Assembly: GCA_964580815.1 (NCBI GenBank)
Contig: CAZOLY010000073.1
Span: 1-16,400, forward strand
Direction of reading: 5' to 3'
DNA: 16,400 nucleotides
From: G020354785 sp964580815
GTDB lineage: Bacteria > Bacteroidota > Bacteroidia > Bacteroidales > UBA10428
Part shown: positions 7,437 through 15,057 of the stretch, piece by piece
Position numbering within the stretch: the first letter of the stretch is position 1
How the letters are laid out: each line of letters opens with the position of its first letter
The notes under the pieces: model-generated
What the model was told of the DNA's origin: nothing
The model's database searches: none
The model's input: the letters and a program-made list of their open reading frames with translations, nothing else
Made by a program: the position numbers and the translations under genes

Positions 7437-8467
7437 TGAAAAATAAATTTAACATAAAAGTGCCGCTCATTATCTGCTTGCTTGTAATGATAATTTCATC
7501 CGACAGCTGCCGGTTCAACCAGCGGCAGAAAGTGCTTAAGCTGGCACATATTCTCGATCCCACACACTCAGTTCATAAGGCAATGGTCTTTATGGCCGAA
7601 CAGCTTGAAAAAAAGTCGGGAGGCAAACTTGCTATACAGATATATCCGAGCGGACAGCTGGGTAAAGAAAGGGAGTGCCTTGAACTTCTTCAAATTGGCA
7701 GCCTTGCTATAACAAAGGTATCTGCTGCTGTAATGGAAGGATTCGTGGAGGACTATAAAGTACTGGGACTGCCATACCTTTTTGAAAGTAAAGAACATGC
7801 ATTTAAAGTACTGGATGGTGAAATTGGCAAAAGATTGCTGCTGTCAGGCGAACATATATGGCTGAGGGGATTGTGTTTTTACGACGCAGGCTCGAGGAGC
7901 TTTTACACTAAGGATAAACCTATTAATACACCTGATGATCTCAAAGGTATGGAAATAAGAGTAATGGAAAGTATTACAGCAGATAATATGGTAAAAGCCC
8001 TGGGAGGCAATCCCACAAGGGTTGACTTTGGCGAGTTGTATACAGCCCTCCAGACCGGCGTGGTCAAGGGAGCTGAAAATAATCCGCCAAGCTTTTACCT
8101 GTCACGCCATTATGAAGTGTGTAAATATTACTCGCTGGACGAACACACCACAATTCCCGATGTAGTACTGATAAGCAGTATAATATGGAATAAACTTAGT
8201 GAACAGGAAAAGAAATGGATTCAGGAAGCAGCAGATGAATCAGTAATATACCAGCGAAAACTATGGCACGAATCGGAGCAGGAAGCATATGAGGGCGTAA
8301 TAAAAGCAGGTGTTAAGATTATTACTCCCGATAAATCCCTCTTTGCCAAAAAGGTCATGCCCGTATATGAAGAATTAAAATCAAATAAAAGAATTTATAA
8401 TCTTATTGAGGAAATTAGAGCTGCAGCTCCAAAACCTGATGATGATGAAAGTAAGAACAGTTATTGA
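7436..8467 (+). CDS. dctP: TRAP transporter substrate-binding protein, DctP family, predicted lipoprotein
   Basis: Extracytoplasmic solute receptor of a TRAP transporter, 343 residues, delivering an organic acid to the DctQM permease. The substrate is probably a uronate, given kduI and uxaE downstream. N-terminal residues 1-25 are a basic/hydrophobic signal ending SSDSC; Cys25 is a likely lipidation site, so the receptor would be tethered to a membrane instead of free in the periplasm. Family features: LKLAHILDPTHSVHKAM (34-50), GLPYLF (111-116), SRSFYT (153-158), and LKGMEIRVMES (169-179), where Arg175 is the conserved carboxylate-binding arginine. GAENNPPSFY (212-221) resembles the Asn-containing loop of uronate-binding members. 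It starts within the MFS stop codon, indicating translational coupling. Confidence 0.94.
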   Translation: MKNKFNIKVPLIICLLVMIISSDSCRFNQRQKVLKLAHILDPTHSVHKAMVFMAEQLEKKSGGKLAIQIYPSGQLGKERECLELLQIGSLAITKVSAAVMEGFVEDYKVLGLPYLFESKEHAFKVLDGEIGKRLLLSGEHIWLRGLCFYDAGSRSFYTKDKPINTPDDLKGMEIRVMESITADNMVKALGGNPTRVDFGELYTALQTGVVKGAENNPPSFYLSRHYEVCKYYSLDEHTTIPDVVLISSIIWNKLSEQEKKWIQEAADESVIYQRKLWHESEQEAYEGVIKAGVKIITPDKSLFAKKVMPVYEELKSNKRIYNLIEEIRAAAPKPDDDESKNSY

Positions 8468-8957
8468 CAAAATACTCGAGAAGATACTGGTCGTACTGAT
8501 GGCGGTCCTTGTTATAGATGTCTTATGGCAGATAATAAGCCGCTATGTTAATAACCTTATGATCAATAACTTTAATGTTCAGATTCCAATAAAATTTTAC
8601 TCCTTCACCAGTGAACTGGCAGGCTTTCTGCTTATCTGGGTGGCTCTGGCAGGCGCTGCATATGCCTCAGGGAAAAAACAACACCTGTCAATAGACCTGC
8701 TGGCGACCAAATTAGGTGACAAGGGCAAAGCATATTTATCCATAATTATCAACATACTGATCCTAATCTTTGCTGCAACGGTACTGATTGCAGGAGGTTC
8801 ATGGCTGGTTTATACAAGGTTTTACCTGGGACAGATTTCCGCATCTATGGAAATTCCTATTGGAATAGTATATATCATATTACCTTTATCAGGATTATTA
8901 ATAAGCTATTATGCAATAACCGAAATTATTTTTATTAAAAGTTCAATAAAGAAATAA
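8445..8957 (+). CDS. dctQ: TRAP transporter small permease subunit, DctQ family
   Basis: Four-helix small membrane subunit of the TRAP transporter that pairs with DctM. The frame opens with a TTG at 8406 deep inside dctP, but that would add an unrelated leader. Three consecutive ATGs follow at 8439, 8442 and 8445. I take 8445 (MKVRTVIDKILEKILVVLM), which gives 170 residues and the usual DctQ N-terminus; 8439 would add two Met residues. Family marks are WQIISRYV, the ELAGFLLIWVALAGAAYASGKKQHLSIDLL block in the middle, and four hydrophobic spans. It overlaps dctP by about 23 bases and ends 12 bases before dctM. Confidence 0.92.
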   Translation: MKVRTVIDKILEKILVVLMAVLVIDVLWQIISRYVNNLMINNFNVQIPIKFYSFTSELAGFLLIWVALAGAAYASGKKQHLSIDLLATKLGDKGKAYLSIIINILILIFAATVLIAGGSWLVYTRFYLGQISASMEIPIGIVYIILPLSGLLISYYAITEIIFIKSSIKK

Positions 8958-8969
8958 CAGATCTGGAAT

Positions 8970-10277
8970 ATGGATTGGACAGGTATTTTCATAATGGTAT
9001 CGACATTTCTGGTTTTCCTCGCACTGGGCGTTCCCATTGCTTATAGTATAGGATTATCGGGCATCATGACAATGCTTGTATCTATAGATGTGTTGCCTGC
9101 ATTTACCACCATGGCCCAACGTATGGCTACCGGACTTGATAGTTTTACCCTTCTTGCCATACCCTTTTTTATATTTGCCGGACAGCTCATGAACCGCGGA
9201 GGAATTGCGATTCGCCTGATTGCATTTGCCAAGGTGCTCGTGGGCAGGCTGCCGGGAGGACTTGCCTTTGTAAATGTAATAGCAAATATGCTGTTCGGGG
9301 CGATATCAGGGTCAGCAACAGCAGCAGCCTCAGCAATAGGTACAATATTACACCCCAGAATGAAGGCTGAAGGTTATGATGAAAACTTCAGCGCCGCTAT
9401 AAATTCAAGTTCTGCAACAACCGGACTTATAATTCCTCCAAGCAACATTCTTATTGTATATTCCCTCGCAAGCGGAGGTGTTTCAATATCGGCATTGTTT
9501 ATTGCAGGCTACATACCCGGAATAATGATGGGATTATTTTTGATGATCGTCGGAGCAGTATATGCCTATAGAAAAAAATATCCCGTCGACGAAAGAATAC
9601 CCTTTAAACAAGCTTTGTTTAAATTGTGGGACGCCGTACCCAGCTTGTTACTCCTTATAATCGTTATTGGCGGATTGATTGCCGGCATCTTCACTGCAAC
9701 AGAAGCATCGGCAATAGCCGTCCTCTATTGCCTTATCCTCTCATTTATTTACAAAGAATTAAAATGGAGAGATCTGCCCGGTGTAATATTAAAAACTGTT
9801 TCAACAACAGCGATTGTCATGTTTTTAATTGCTACATCCATAGGATTGTCATGGATAATGTCATATGAAAATATCCCCCAGACAGTTTCTGAAGGACTGT
9901 TAAATTTAAGTGATAACCCCGTAATTATTCTGCTGGTTATTAATTTAATACTGCTCTTTGTAGGCACATTCATGGATATGACACCTGCCGTGCTGATCTT
10001 TACTCCTATTTTTCTTCCTATAGTCACCCAGCAGCTTGGTCTGAATCCTATACATTTTGGAATAATATTAATTATGAACTTATGCGTGGGACTTATTACT
10101 CCACCTGTAGGTACAGTTCTGTTCGTAGGCTGCAGCGTGGCTAATGTTAAAATTCAATCTGTTATAAAACCTTTAATACCAATGTTTGTTGCTATGATAG
10201 TGTGCTTATTCCTGGTAACATATATACCAAAACTCAGTTTATGGCTTCCGGGATTATTCGGCTTCTTAAATAATTAA
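8970..10277 (+). CDS. dctM: TRAP transporter large permease subunit, DctM family
   Basis: Large membrane subunit that forms the sodium- or proton-coupled translocation path of the TRAP transporter, 435 residues as usual for DctM. Recognisable conserved stretches are LGVPIAYSIGLSG near the N-terminus, SFTLLAIPFFIFAGQLMNRGGIA, NMLFGAISGSATAAASAIGTILHPRM, INSSSATTGLIIPPSNILIVYSLASG and the C-terminal GLITPPVGTVLFVGC. Many hydrophobic spans are distributed over the whole length, with a clear inverted duplication of the GAISGS..A and GLI.PPS type motifs. It follows dctQ after 12 bases, and its stop is one base before kduI, so all three TRAP subunits are co-transcribed with uronate catabolism genes. 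Confidence 0.96.
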   Translation: MDWTGIFIMVSTFLVFLALGVPIAYSIGLSGIMTMLVSIDVLPAFTTMAQRMATGLDSFTLLAIPFFIFAGQLMNRGGIAIRLIAFAKVLVGRLPGGLAFVNVIANMLFGAISGSATAAASAIGTILHPRMKAEGYDENFSAAINSSSATTGLIIPPSNILIVYSLASGGVSISALFIAGYIPGIMMGLFLMIVGAVYAYRKKYPVDERIPFKQALFKLWDAVPSLLLLIIVIGGLIAGIFTATEASAIAVLYCLILSFIYKELKWRDLPGVILKTVSTTAIVMFLIATSIGLSWIMSYENIPQTVSEGLLNLSDNPVIILLVINLILLFVGTFMDMTPAVLIFTPIFLPIVTQQLGLNPIHFGIILIMNLCVGLITPPVGTVLFVGCSVANVKIQSVIKPLIPMFVAMIVCLFLVTYIPKLSLWLPGLFGFLNN

Positions 10278-10278
10278 A

Positions 10279-11133
10279 ATGACAAATATGAAAAATATTA
10301 ATTTTCAAATACGCTATGCTTCGCATTTTATTGATGCGAAATCTTACGATACGCAGAGGCTGAGGGAAGAATTTCTTGTCGCTGATATTTTTACGGATAA
10401 TATGATATCACTGGTTTACTCAGATTATGACAGGTATATCGTCGGCGGAATTTTACCCTCCGGTGAAATCCTTAAACTCGATACTATAGACCCCCTTAAA
10501 TCTGATTACTTCCTGCAGCGACGTGAGGCAGGGATCATTAATGTCGGAGGGACAGGTATAGTTGCGGTAGACGGAGCAAAAACAGAACTTAAGTATAAGG
10601 AAGCTATATATATAGGAATGGGTGTAAAAGATGTAACTTTTGCAAGTACTGACAAAAACAAGCCTGCAAAATTCTATATTAACTCCGCCCCTGCCCACAA
10701 GCAATATCCTGTAAAAAAGGTAACACTGGCCAATGCTATCGTGCAGGAAATGGGTAGTAAAGAATCATCGAACCACCGAAAAATAATGAAACTGCTGGTT
10801 AATGGAGTCGTTGAAACAAACCAGCTGCAGATGGGAATGACCGAGCTGCTTGCAGGGAGCGTATGGAATACTATGCCCCCCCATACACATTCGCGAAGAA
10901 TGGAAGCCTATTTCTATTTTGAAATCCCCGAAGGCCAGGCCGTATGCCATTTTATGGGACAGCCACAGGAGACAAGGCACATATGGCTTCAAAATGAGCA
11001 GGCCGTAATATCACCAACATGGTCGATACATGCAGGTGTCGGCACAGCCGGCTATACATTTATCTGGGGCATGGCTGGTGAAAACCTGGACTATGGCGAT
11101 ATGGATATAGTGCAACCTTCTGAATTAAAATGA
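10279..11133 (+). CDS. kduI: 4-deoxy-L-threo-5-hexosulose-uronate ketol-isomerase (5-dehydro-4-deoxy-D-glucuronate isomerase)
   Basis: Cytosolic zinc-dependent cupin isomerase converting 5-dehydro-4-deoxyglucuronate (from unsaturated uronates released by lyases) to 3-deoxy-D-glycero-2,5-hexodiulosonate. The 284-residue length fits KduI (about 278). Typical stretches are IRYASHF near the start, YSDYDRYIVGGI (48-58), RREAGIINVGGTG (81-93), MPPHTHSRRMEAYFYF (199-214) and SPTWSIHAGVGT (245-256). The metal ligands known for the family correspond to His202, His204, Glu209 and His251, all present. The ATG at 10279 is one base after the dctM stop; the second ATG at 10288 (MKNINFQIRYASH) is an equally plausible start by comparison with the family. 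Its product is the substrate of the next gene. Confidence 0.97.
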   Translation: MTNMKNINFQIRYASHFIDAKSYDTQRLREEFLVADIFTDNMISLVYSDYDRYIVGGILPSGEILKLDTIDPLKSDYFLQRREAGIINVGGTGIVAVDGAKTELKYKEAIYIGMGVKDVTFASTDKNKPAKFYINSAPAHKQYPVKKVTLANAIVQEMGSKESSNHRKIMKLLVNGVVETNQLQMGMTELLAGSVWNTMPPHTHSRRMEAYFYFEIPEGQAVCHFMGQPQETRHIWLQNEQAVISPTWSIHAGVGTAGYTFIWGMAGENLDYGDMDIVQPSELK

Positions 11134-11157
11134 TAAACATTTAAAACCAATTTAGCT

Positions 11158-11949
11158 ATGTCACTGGATTTATTTGATCTTACCGGCAAAACTGCACTGG
11201 TAACAGGTGCAACACACGGACTCGGTATGGCTATGGCTATTGGACTGGCCAAAGCAGGTGCCAACCTCGTGGTAAACGATATTTCAGTTGATAAAATTGA
11301 AAATGCCCGCAAAGAATACAATGCTCTTGGTATTAGTGTAAATACTTACCTGTTTGATGTAACTGATGAAAAGCAGGTTATGGAGAATATAGCCACAATA
11401 GAAAAGGAGGTTGCCCCAATAAACATCCTGGTTAATAATGCAGGCATAATTAAAAGGATACCCATGCTCGAGATGGGTGTTAATGATTTTCGCGAAGTAA
11501 TAGAAGTTGACCTTGTCGCACCTTTTATCATGGCTAAACATGTCGTAAAGAGTATGATCTCCCGTAAATCAGGAGGGAAGATCATTAATATATGTTCAAT
11601 GATGAGTGAGCTGGGGCGCGACACCGTTGCAGCATATGCATCGGCAAAAGGAGGACTCAAAATGCTTACAAGAAGCATGGCAACGGAATGGGCAAGGTAC
11701 GGCATCCAGGCTAATGCAATCGGACCAGGATATTATGCTACAAGCCAGACAGAACCTATAAGGAAAAAAGGACACCCCATGAACGAATTTATCATAAACC
11801 GTACTCCGGCAGGAAGATGGGGAGCCCCCGAAGAATTGCAGGGTGCCGCAATATTTCTTGCATCCAGAGCCTCCGATTTTGTTAACGGCCATGTGCTTTA
11901 CGTGGATGGAGGCATACTGGCTACCATTGGTAAACCTGCAAACGAGTAA
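11158..11949 (+). CDS. kduD: Short-chain dehydrogenase, KduD / gluconate 5-dehydrogenase type
   Basis: NAD(P)-dependent classical SDR of 263 residues. In this context it most likely reduces 3-deoxy-D-glycero-2,5-hexodiulosonate, the KduI product, to 2-keto-3-deoxygluconate. The nucleotide-binding TGATHGLG is at 16-23, NNAG at 93-96, and the catalytic set is Ser147, Tyr160 and Lys164 (YASAK). The ICSMMSELGRDTVAAYASAKGG region and the C-terminal FVNGHVLYVDGGILATIGK are typical of the subgroup usually annotated as gluconate 5-dehydrogenase or 2-deoxy-D-gluconate 3-dehydrogenase, so the exact substrate is not settled by sequence; placement directly after kduI favours the KduD role. It lies 24 bases after kduI. 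Confidence 0.88.
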   Translation: MSLDLFDLTGKTALVTGATHGLGMAMAIGLAKAGANLVVNDISVDKIENARKEYNALGISVNTYLFDVTDEKQVMENIATIEKEVAPINILVNNAGIIKRIPMLEMGVNDFREVIEVDLVAPFIMAKHVVKSMISRKSGGKIINICSMMSELGRDTVAAYASAKGGLKMLTRSMATEWARYGIQANAIGPGYYATSQTEPIRKKGHPMNEFIINRTPAGRWGAPEELQGAAIFLASRASDFVNGHVLYVDGGILATIGKPANE

Positions 11950-11992
11950 GAAACATTATAGTAATAATAGCCTGATAATAAAAAGAAACCCT

Positions 11993-13237
11993 ATGTATAT
12001 TGAAAAATATTCATTCGGAACAGGTGACCGCTTTGGAAAAGAAGGTGAAAGCCAGCTTGAAGCCGTTCAGGAAATAAATAACCTTGGAGTAACGGTTGTA
12101 CCCGTATGGAACAAGTCACACCGCGAACATTCTATTGTAAAAACCACCCAGTCCGGTTTAGCCAAAGAAGCAGCTGATGCAGTTGCAGCAAAAGGATGGA
12201 AAGGCAACTACTATGTCGATGCTGACCATATCGGACTTTCAACAGTTGACGAATTTATGGACTACAGTAATTTTTTTACTATAGATGTTGCCCACTTCAT
12301 TAGCCAGCCTGCAGCTGACAGCATTAAAGCTTCATTTATACAGCGATATAATCATTACACAGGCAAACTTGCTATTCCCGGCATTGATGAAAAGCTGGAT
12401 ATTACTGCTGATTTCTTTGAAAATTTTGCACATAAATACCTGCTTGCAATAACCGAAGTAAAAAAAATATATGACTATATCGAAAAGAAAAAGGGTAAAA
12501 ACAAATTTATTCCCGAAGTATCTATGGATGAATGTGAGATTGCACAAACCCCGCTTGAGCTGTTTTTTATTCTTGCGGAGCTTAAGAACCAGGGAGTTGA
12601 AGTACAGACTATTGCACCAAAATTCACCGGATTATTTGCTAAAGGTATTGATTATATTGGCAGTATAGAAAGATTTGCAAGGGAATTTGAACAGGATATT
12701 GCAGTAGTAAAATATGCAGCCGGGGTATTCGGACTGCCTCCTAATCTTAAACTTAGCATCCATAGCGGAAGCGACAAATTTTCAATCTATTCGTCAATTA
12801 GAACCGCAATGAGAAAATATGATGCCGGGATTCATATAAAAACAGCCGGGACAACATGGCTGGAAGAAATCATCGGACTTGCCCAAGCCGGAGGCGAGGG
12901 ACTTGAAATAGCAAAGAAAATTTATAAAAACTCACTCATACGGTATGATGAACTTACAAAACCTTATGCCACAGTACTTAATATAGATAAGTCGAAGTTA
13001 CCTCCGACCGAAGAAATCAGCACATGGACCAGTACCCGGTTTTCTGATGCTCTCACGCATAACCAGGTTTGTTCCGGTTATAATCCTGATCTTAGACAGC
13101 TGATGCACGTAGGTTACAAAATAGCTGTTGAACTGGGGAATGAATTTTCAGAAGCCCTGGTAAAATACAGGGACATAATTTCTGAAAACGTCAAATACAA
13201 TATCCTGGAAAGGCATCTCAAACCATTATTTATTTAG
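11993..13237 (+). CDS. uxaE: Tagaturonate epimerase (tagaturonate/fructuronate 3-epimerase)
   Basis: Cytosolic metal-dependent epimerase of the UxaE family, interconverting D-tagaturonate and D-fructuronate. This lets galacturonate carbon join the fructuronate-mannonate-KDG branch without tagaturonate reductase and altronate dehydratase. The frame is open from further upstream, but the natural start is the ATG at 11993 (MYIEKYSFGTGDRFG), 43 bases after the SDR stop, giving 414 residues; earlier ATGs lie inside the SDR gene. Recognisable stretches are VTVVPVWNKSHREH (33-46), YYVDADHIGLSTVDEF (73-88), FFTIDVAHFI (94-103), the LSIHSGSDKFSIY block (254-266) and AGTTWLEEIIGLA (285-297), with Asp, His and Glu residues suited to metal binding. 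Last gene of the operon; it converges with a minus-strand gene 13 bases away. Confidence 0.92.
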   Translation: MYIEKYSFGTGDRFGKEGESQLEAVQEINNLGVTVVPVWNKSHREHSIVKTTQSGLAKEAADAVAAKGWKGNYYVDADHIGLSTVDEFMDYSNFFTIDVAHFISQPAADSIKASFIQRYNHYTGKLAIPGIDEKLDITADFFENFAHKYLLAITEVKKIYDYIEKKKGKNKFIPEVSMDECEIAQTPLELFFILAELKNQGVEVQTIAPKFTGLFAKGIDYIGSIERFAREFEQDIAVVKYAAGVFGLPPNLKLSIHSGSDKFSIYSSIRTAMRKYDAGIHIKTAGTTWLEEIIGLAQAGGEGLEIAKKIYKNSLIRYDELTKPYATVLNIDKSKLPPTEEISTWTSTRFSDALTHNQVCSGYNPDLRQLMHVGYKIAVELGNEFSEALVKYRDIISENVKYNILERHLKPLFI

Positions 13238-13250
13238 GTACTCTTCCCCT

Positions 13251-13376
13251 CTATCTTAATAACAGTTTCAGCACTATCATAGCGATTACCATCAGAATTA
13301 AGAAAAATACCAAAGGTACCAATCCATGAAATTTAGATTTCCCGGACTGTGTTTTTAAAGTTTTTGTCGTTGCCAT
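13251..13376 (-). CDS. 41-residue single-span membrane protein
   Basis: Small gene at the 3' end of the minus-strand envelope operon. ATG at 13374-13376, TAG at 13251-13253. The protein has a basic, Thr/Lys-rich N-terminus (MATTKTLKTQSGKSKFHG), then one hydrophobic span from about residue 19 to 36, and ends KLLLR. Under the positive-inside rule this looks like a simple N-in anchor. It lies 52 bases downstream of the preceding minus-strand gene and 13 bases from the convergent uxaE stop. The family is not recognised. The charge and hydrophobicity pattern is protein-like, but a frame this short could be open by chance. Confidence 0.5.
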   Translation of the reverse strand: MATTKTLKTQSGKSKFHGLVPLVFFLILMVIAMIVLKLLLR

Positions 13377-13428
13377 TTCGTCTGGATTTATAAATTTATT
13401 ATAACCTGTAGTCCCAAATTGCAATATA

Positions 13429-14256
13429 TCAAATTTTGATACTTACCATAGCATTCTCCTGTAAAGCATGGTATATTGTTTCGGCATCATTCCCCGGAAT
13501 ACTTATTTTAATAACCGGACTATAAGGAGGAATTTTAAAACGAAGCATATGGTGTAAATTCACCCATGCCTGTTTCAGGCAGTTCCAGGTCCTGAAAGCA
13601 ATCTTTGCTCCCACAGCCCTTAATGATCGTGACCTTTCCTGCTCAATGAACAGCCTGAATCCATTATTAAATGTTAAAGAAATGTATGCCTGGTTTTCTT
13701 TTGTCGTGTCGGGCAGTGTCAATAATTTTTCAGCCTCTATAGTATCTCTGGGTGCCTGTTTATAAATTACAGGTTCTTTTTTAATGGTCGCATTTTGCAA
13801 TTCTACTCTTAGAGGTGATGAAAAAAGGGTCATATATGTCCGGTTATCAATTGCTCTGAATAATCTGCTTGCTTTATACCTGCTTATTTTAACCTGATGA
13901 AGAGGAATACCTTTTATTTCAAGTGCAACAATACTGTCTTGCAGACTAACCAACAAGCCAATAGAATCAGATTTTGCCATCATCATTCTCGATTCACGGA
14001 AAGCTTTATTTTTAATCAGATCAAAAAATTCCGGATGCTCAATAATACGGGAGTATTTATACGGAGCATTTTGCGGATTGCCCGCTTCAAGCCGGTTTAA
14101 TTGATTTATCTCTCTTACCGGCGCAATTATTGAGAATCCCAGATAGCATAAGATAATGACTGACAATACGGCAATAATAATTTGCCTTCGGCTCATCTTT
14201 GTAATAAATTCTGACAAACTGTTTCGAACTATGTTAAATATTCTTTTCATATTCAA
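13429..14256 (-). CDS. Membrane-anchored YkuD-like protein lacking the catalytic cysteine (putative pseudo-L,D-transpeptidase)
   Basis: Protein of 275 residues with an N-terminal cytoplasmic tail, one membrane span (about 24-45) and a periplasmic domain. It is not a clear family member by motif, but it lines up with its upstream neighbour (the 259-residue L,D-transpeptidase). After the span both have II-x-PVR-x-I (IIAPVREI at 43-50, IIIPVRHI in the neighbour). LLVSLQDSIVALEIKGIPL (101-119) parallels FLVVNTTGNEFYLYRNKKL. The C-terminus VIKISIPGNDAETIYHALQENAMVSI parallels HGCIRLNDEDLKVIYYTLSIGSKVYI. Where the neighbour has the catalytic HGC, this protein has VIK; one His (235 or 236) may correspond to the first conserved His. 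It is therefore probably not a transpeptidase but a partner or regulator, which is inference. The gap to the neighbour is 9 bases. An alternative start is Met3 (14250). Confidence 0.6.
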   Translation of the reverse strand: MNMKRIFNIVRNSLSEFITKMSRRQIIIAVLSVIILCYLGFSIIAPVREINQLNRLEAGNPQNAPYKYSRIIEHPEFFDLIKNKAFRESRMMMAKSDSIGLLVSLQDSIVALEIKGIPLHQVKISRYKASRLFRAIDNRTYMTLFSSPLRVELQNATIKKEPVIYKQAPRDTIEAEKLLTLPDTTKENQAYISLTFNNGFRLFIEQERSRSLRAVGAKIAFRTWNCLKQAWVNLHHMLRFKIPPYSPVIKISIPGNDAETIYHALQENAMVSIKI

Positions 14257-14265
14257 ATCCTGTTC

Positions 14266-15045
14266 TTAGTAGATATATACCTTTGATCCAATACTTAAAG
14301 TATAGTATATCACTTTAAGATCCTCATCATTTAATCTGATGCAGCCATGCGTTACAGGCAGTCCCAATAACCTCTTGTACAAAGTCCCGTGAATAAGGTA
14401 TCCGTGGCCGAGACTCAAAGAATATTCTCCCAGCACTCCATACTCAAAACGTGAGGAATGATTTTGCGACGGCACAGGCAGTCCCTCTTCAATAAAGGCC
14501 CAGTCAGGTTTTTTCCAGACAGGTGATGGAGTTTTTCCCTGAACACGAAATTCTCCCCTCGGAGTTTTAAAAATCCATTTCTGCTGGTCACCATTTTCCA
14601 GCAGAATATAACTCCCGGTTGAACATTTTCCTTGCCTTATCAATTTCTTATTCCTGTACAAATAAAACTCATTTCCCGTTGTATTTACTACCAGAAAAGG
14701 TGCCCATGGAGTCAGTGCAGCAAGTTTTTTATCCAGCCCTTGTATTGACTTCTCTACTATGACTTTTTGGTCAGCAATAGCATCAATTTCAGATAATGAA
14801 TATGCTACGGGCCTAATATGTCTGACAGGAATAATAATTTCCTGTATCCATGGAACAGTAAAAACAATAACGGCAAAAACCAGCAATATGATAAATATGT
14901 TCTTTAAAAACAGAAACACTTTGGCATGTTGCTTCACATAATAATTAAGCCTGGGCAGCCAGCCAGAAAGTCGCTCCCTGAGATCATTATATATCCTGCT
15001 TAACTTCAGCCAGATTGCATTTATATAAATTATTTTGCTGTCCAT
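14266..15045 (-). CDS. L,D-transpeptidase (YkuD domain), membrane-anchored
   Basis: Cysteine transpeptidase acting on peptidoglycan or on proteins attached to it, 259 residues. A cytoplasmic basic N-terminus (1-45) and one span (about 48-66) put the rest in the periplasm. The YkuD domain is at about 115-259: PFLVVNTTGNEFYLYRNKKL (116-135), KTPRGEFRVQGKTPSPVW (160-177), GYLIHG with His219 and the catalytic signature THGCIRLND with His233 and Cys235, then IYYTLSIGSKVYIY to the end. Motif and spacing match active L,D-transpeptidases (ErfK/YbiS/YcfS/YnhG family). It lies 12 bases after the upstream gene and 9 bases before the next, so translation of the three large genes is probably coupled. Whether it makes 3-3 cross-links, anchors proteins or trims cannot be told from sequence. 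Confidence 0.93.
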   Translation of the reverse strand: MDSKIIYINAIWLKLSRIYNDLRERLSGWLPRLNYYVKQHAKVFLFLKNIFIILLVFAVIVFTVPWIQEIIIPVRHIRPVAYSLSEIDAIADQKVIVEKSIQGLDKKLAALTPWAPFLVVNTTGNEFYLYRNKKLIRQGKCSTGSYILLENGDQQKWIFKTPRGEFRVQGKTPSPVWKKPDWAFIEEGLPVPSQNHSSRFEYGVLGEYSLSLGHGYLIHGTLYKRLLGLPVTHGCIRLNDEDLKVIYYTLSIGSKVYIY

Positions 15046-15057
15046 TTACTGTTTAAA

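Noticed and set aside
7073..7563. Minus-strand frames opposite the MFS and dctP genes
   Set aside because: They are shadows of strongly supported plus-strand genes without any recognisable motif or start context.
8406..8444. TTG start for dctQ
   Set aside because: The added residues are a frame-shifted read of the dctP C-terminus, and three in-frame ATGs follow at the expected position.
11843..11992. Longer N-terminus for uxaE starting inside the SDR gene
   Set aside because: It would overlap the SDR coding sequence by over 100 bases and add unrelated residues; the ATG at 11993 gives the family's normal N-terminus after a normal gap.
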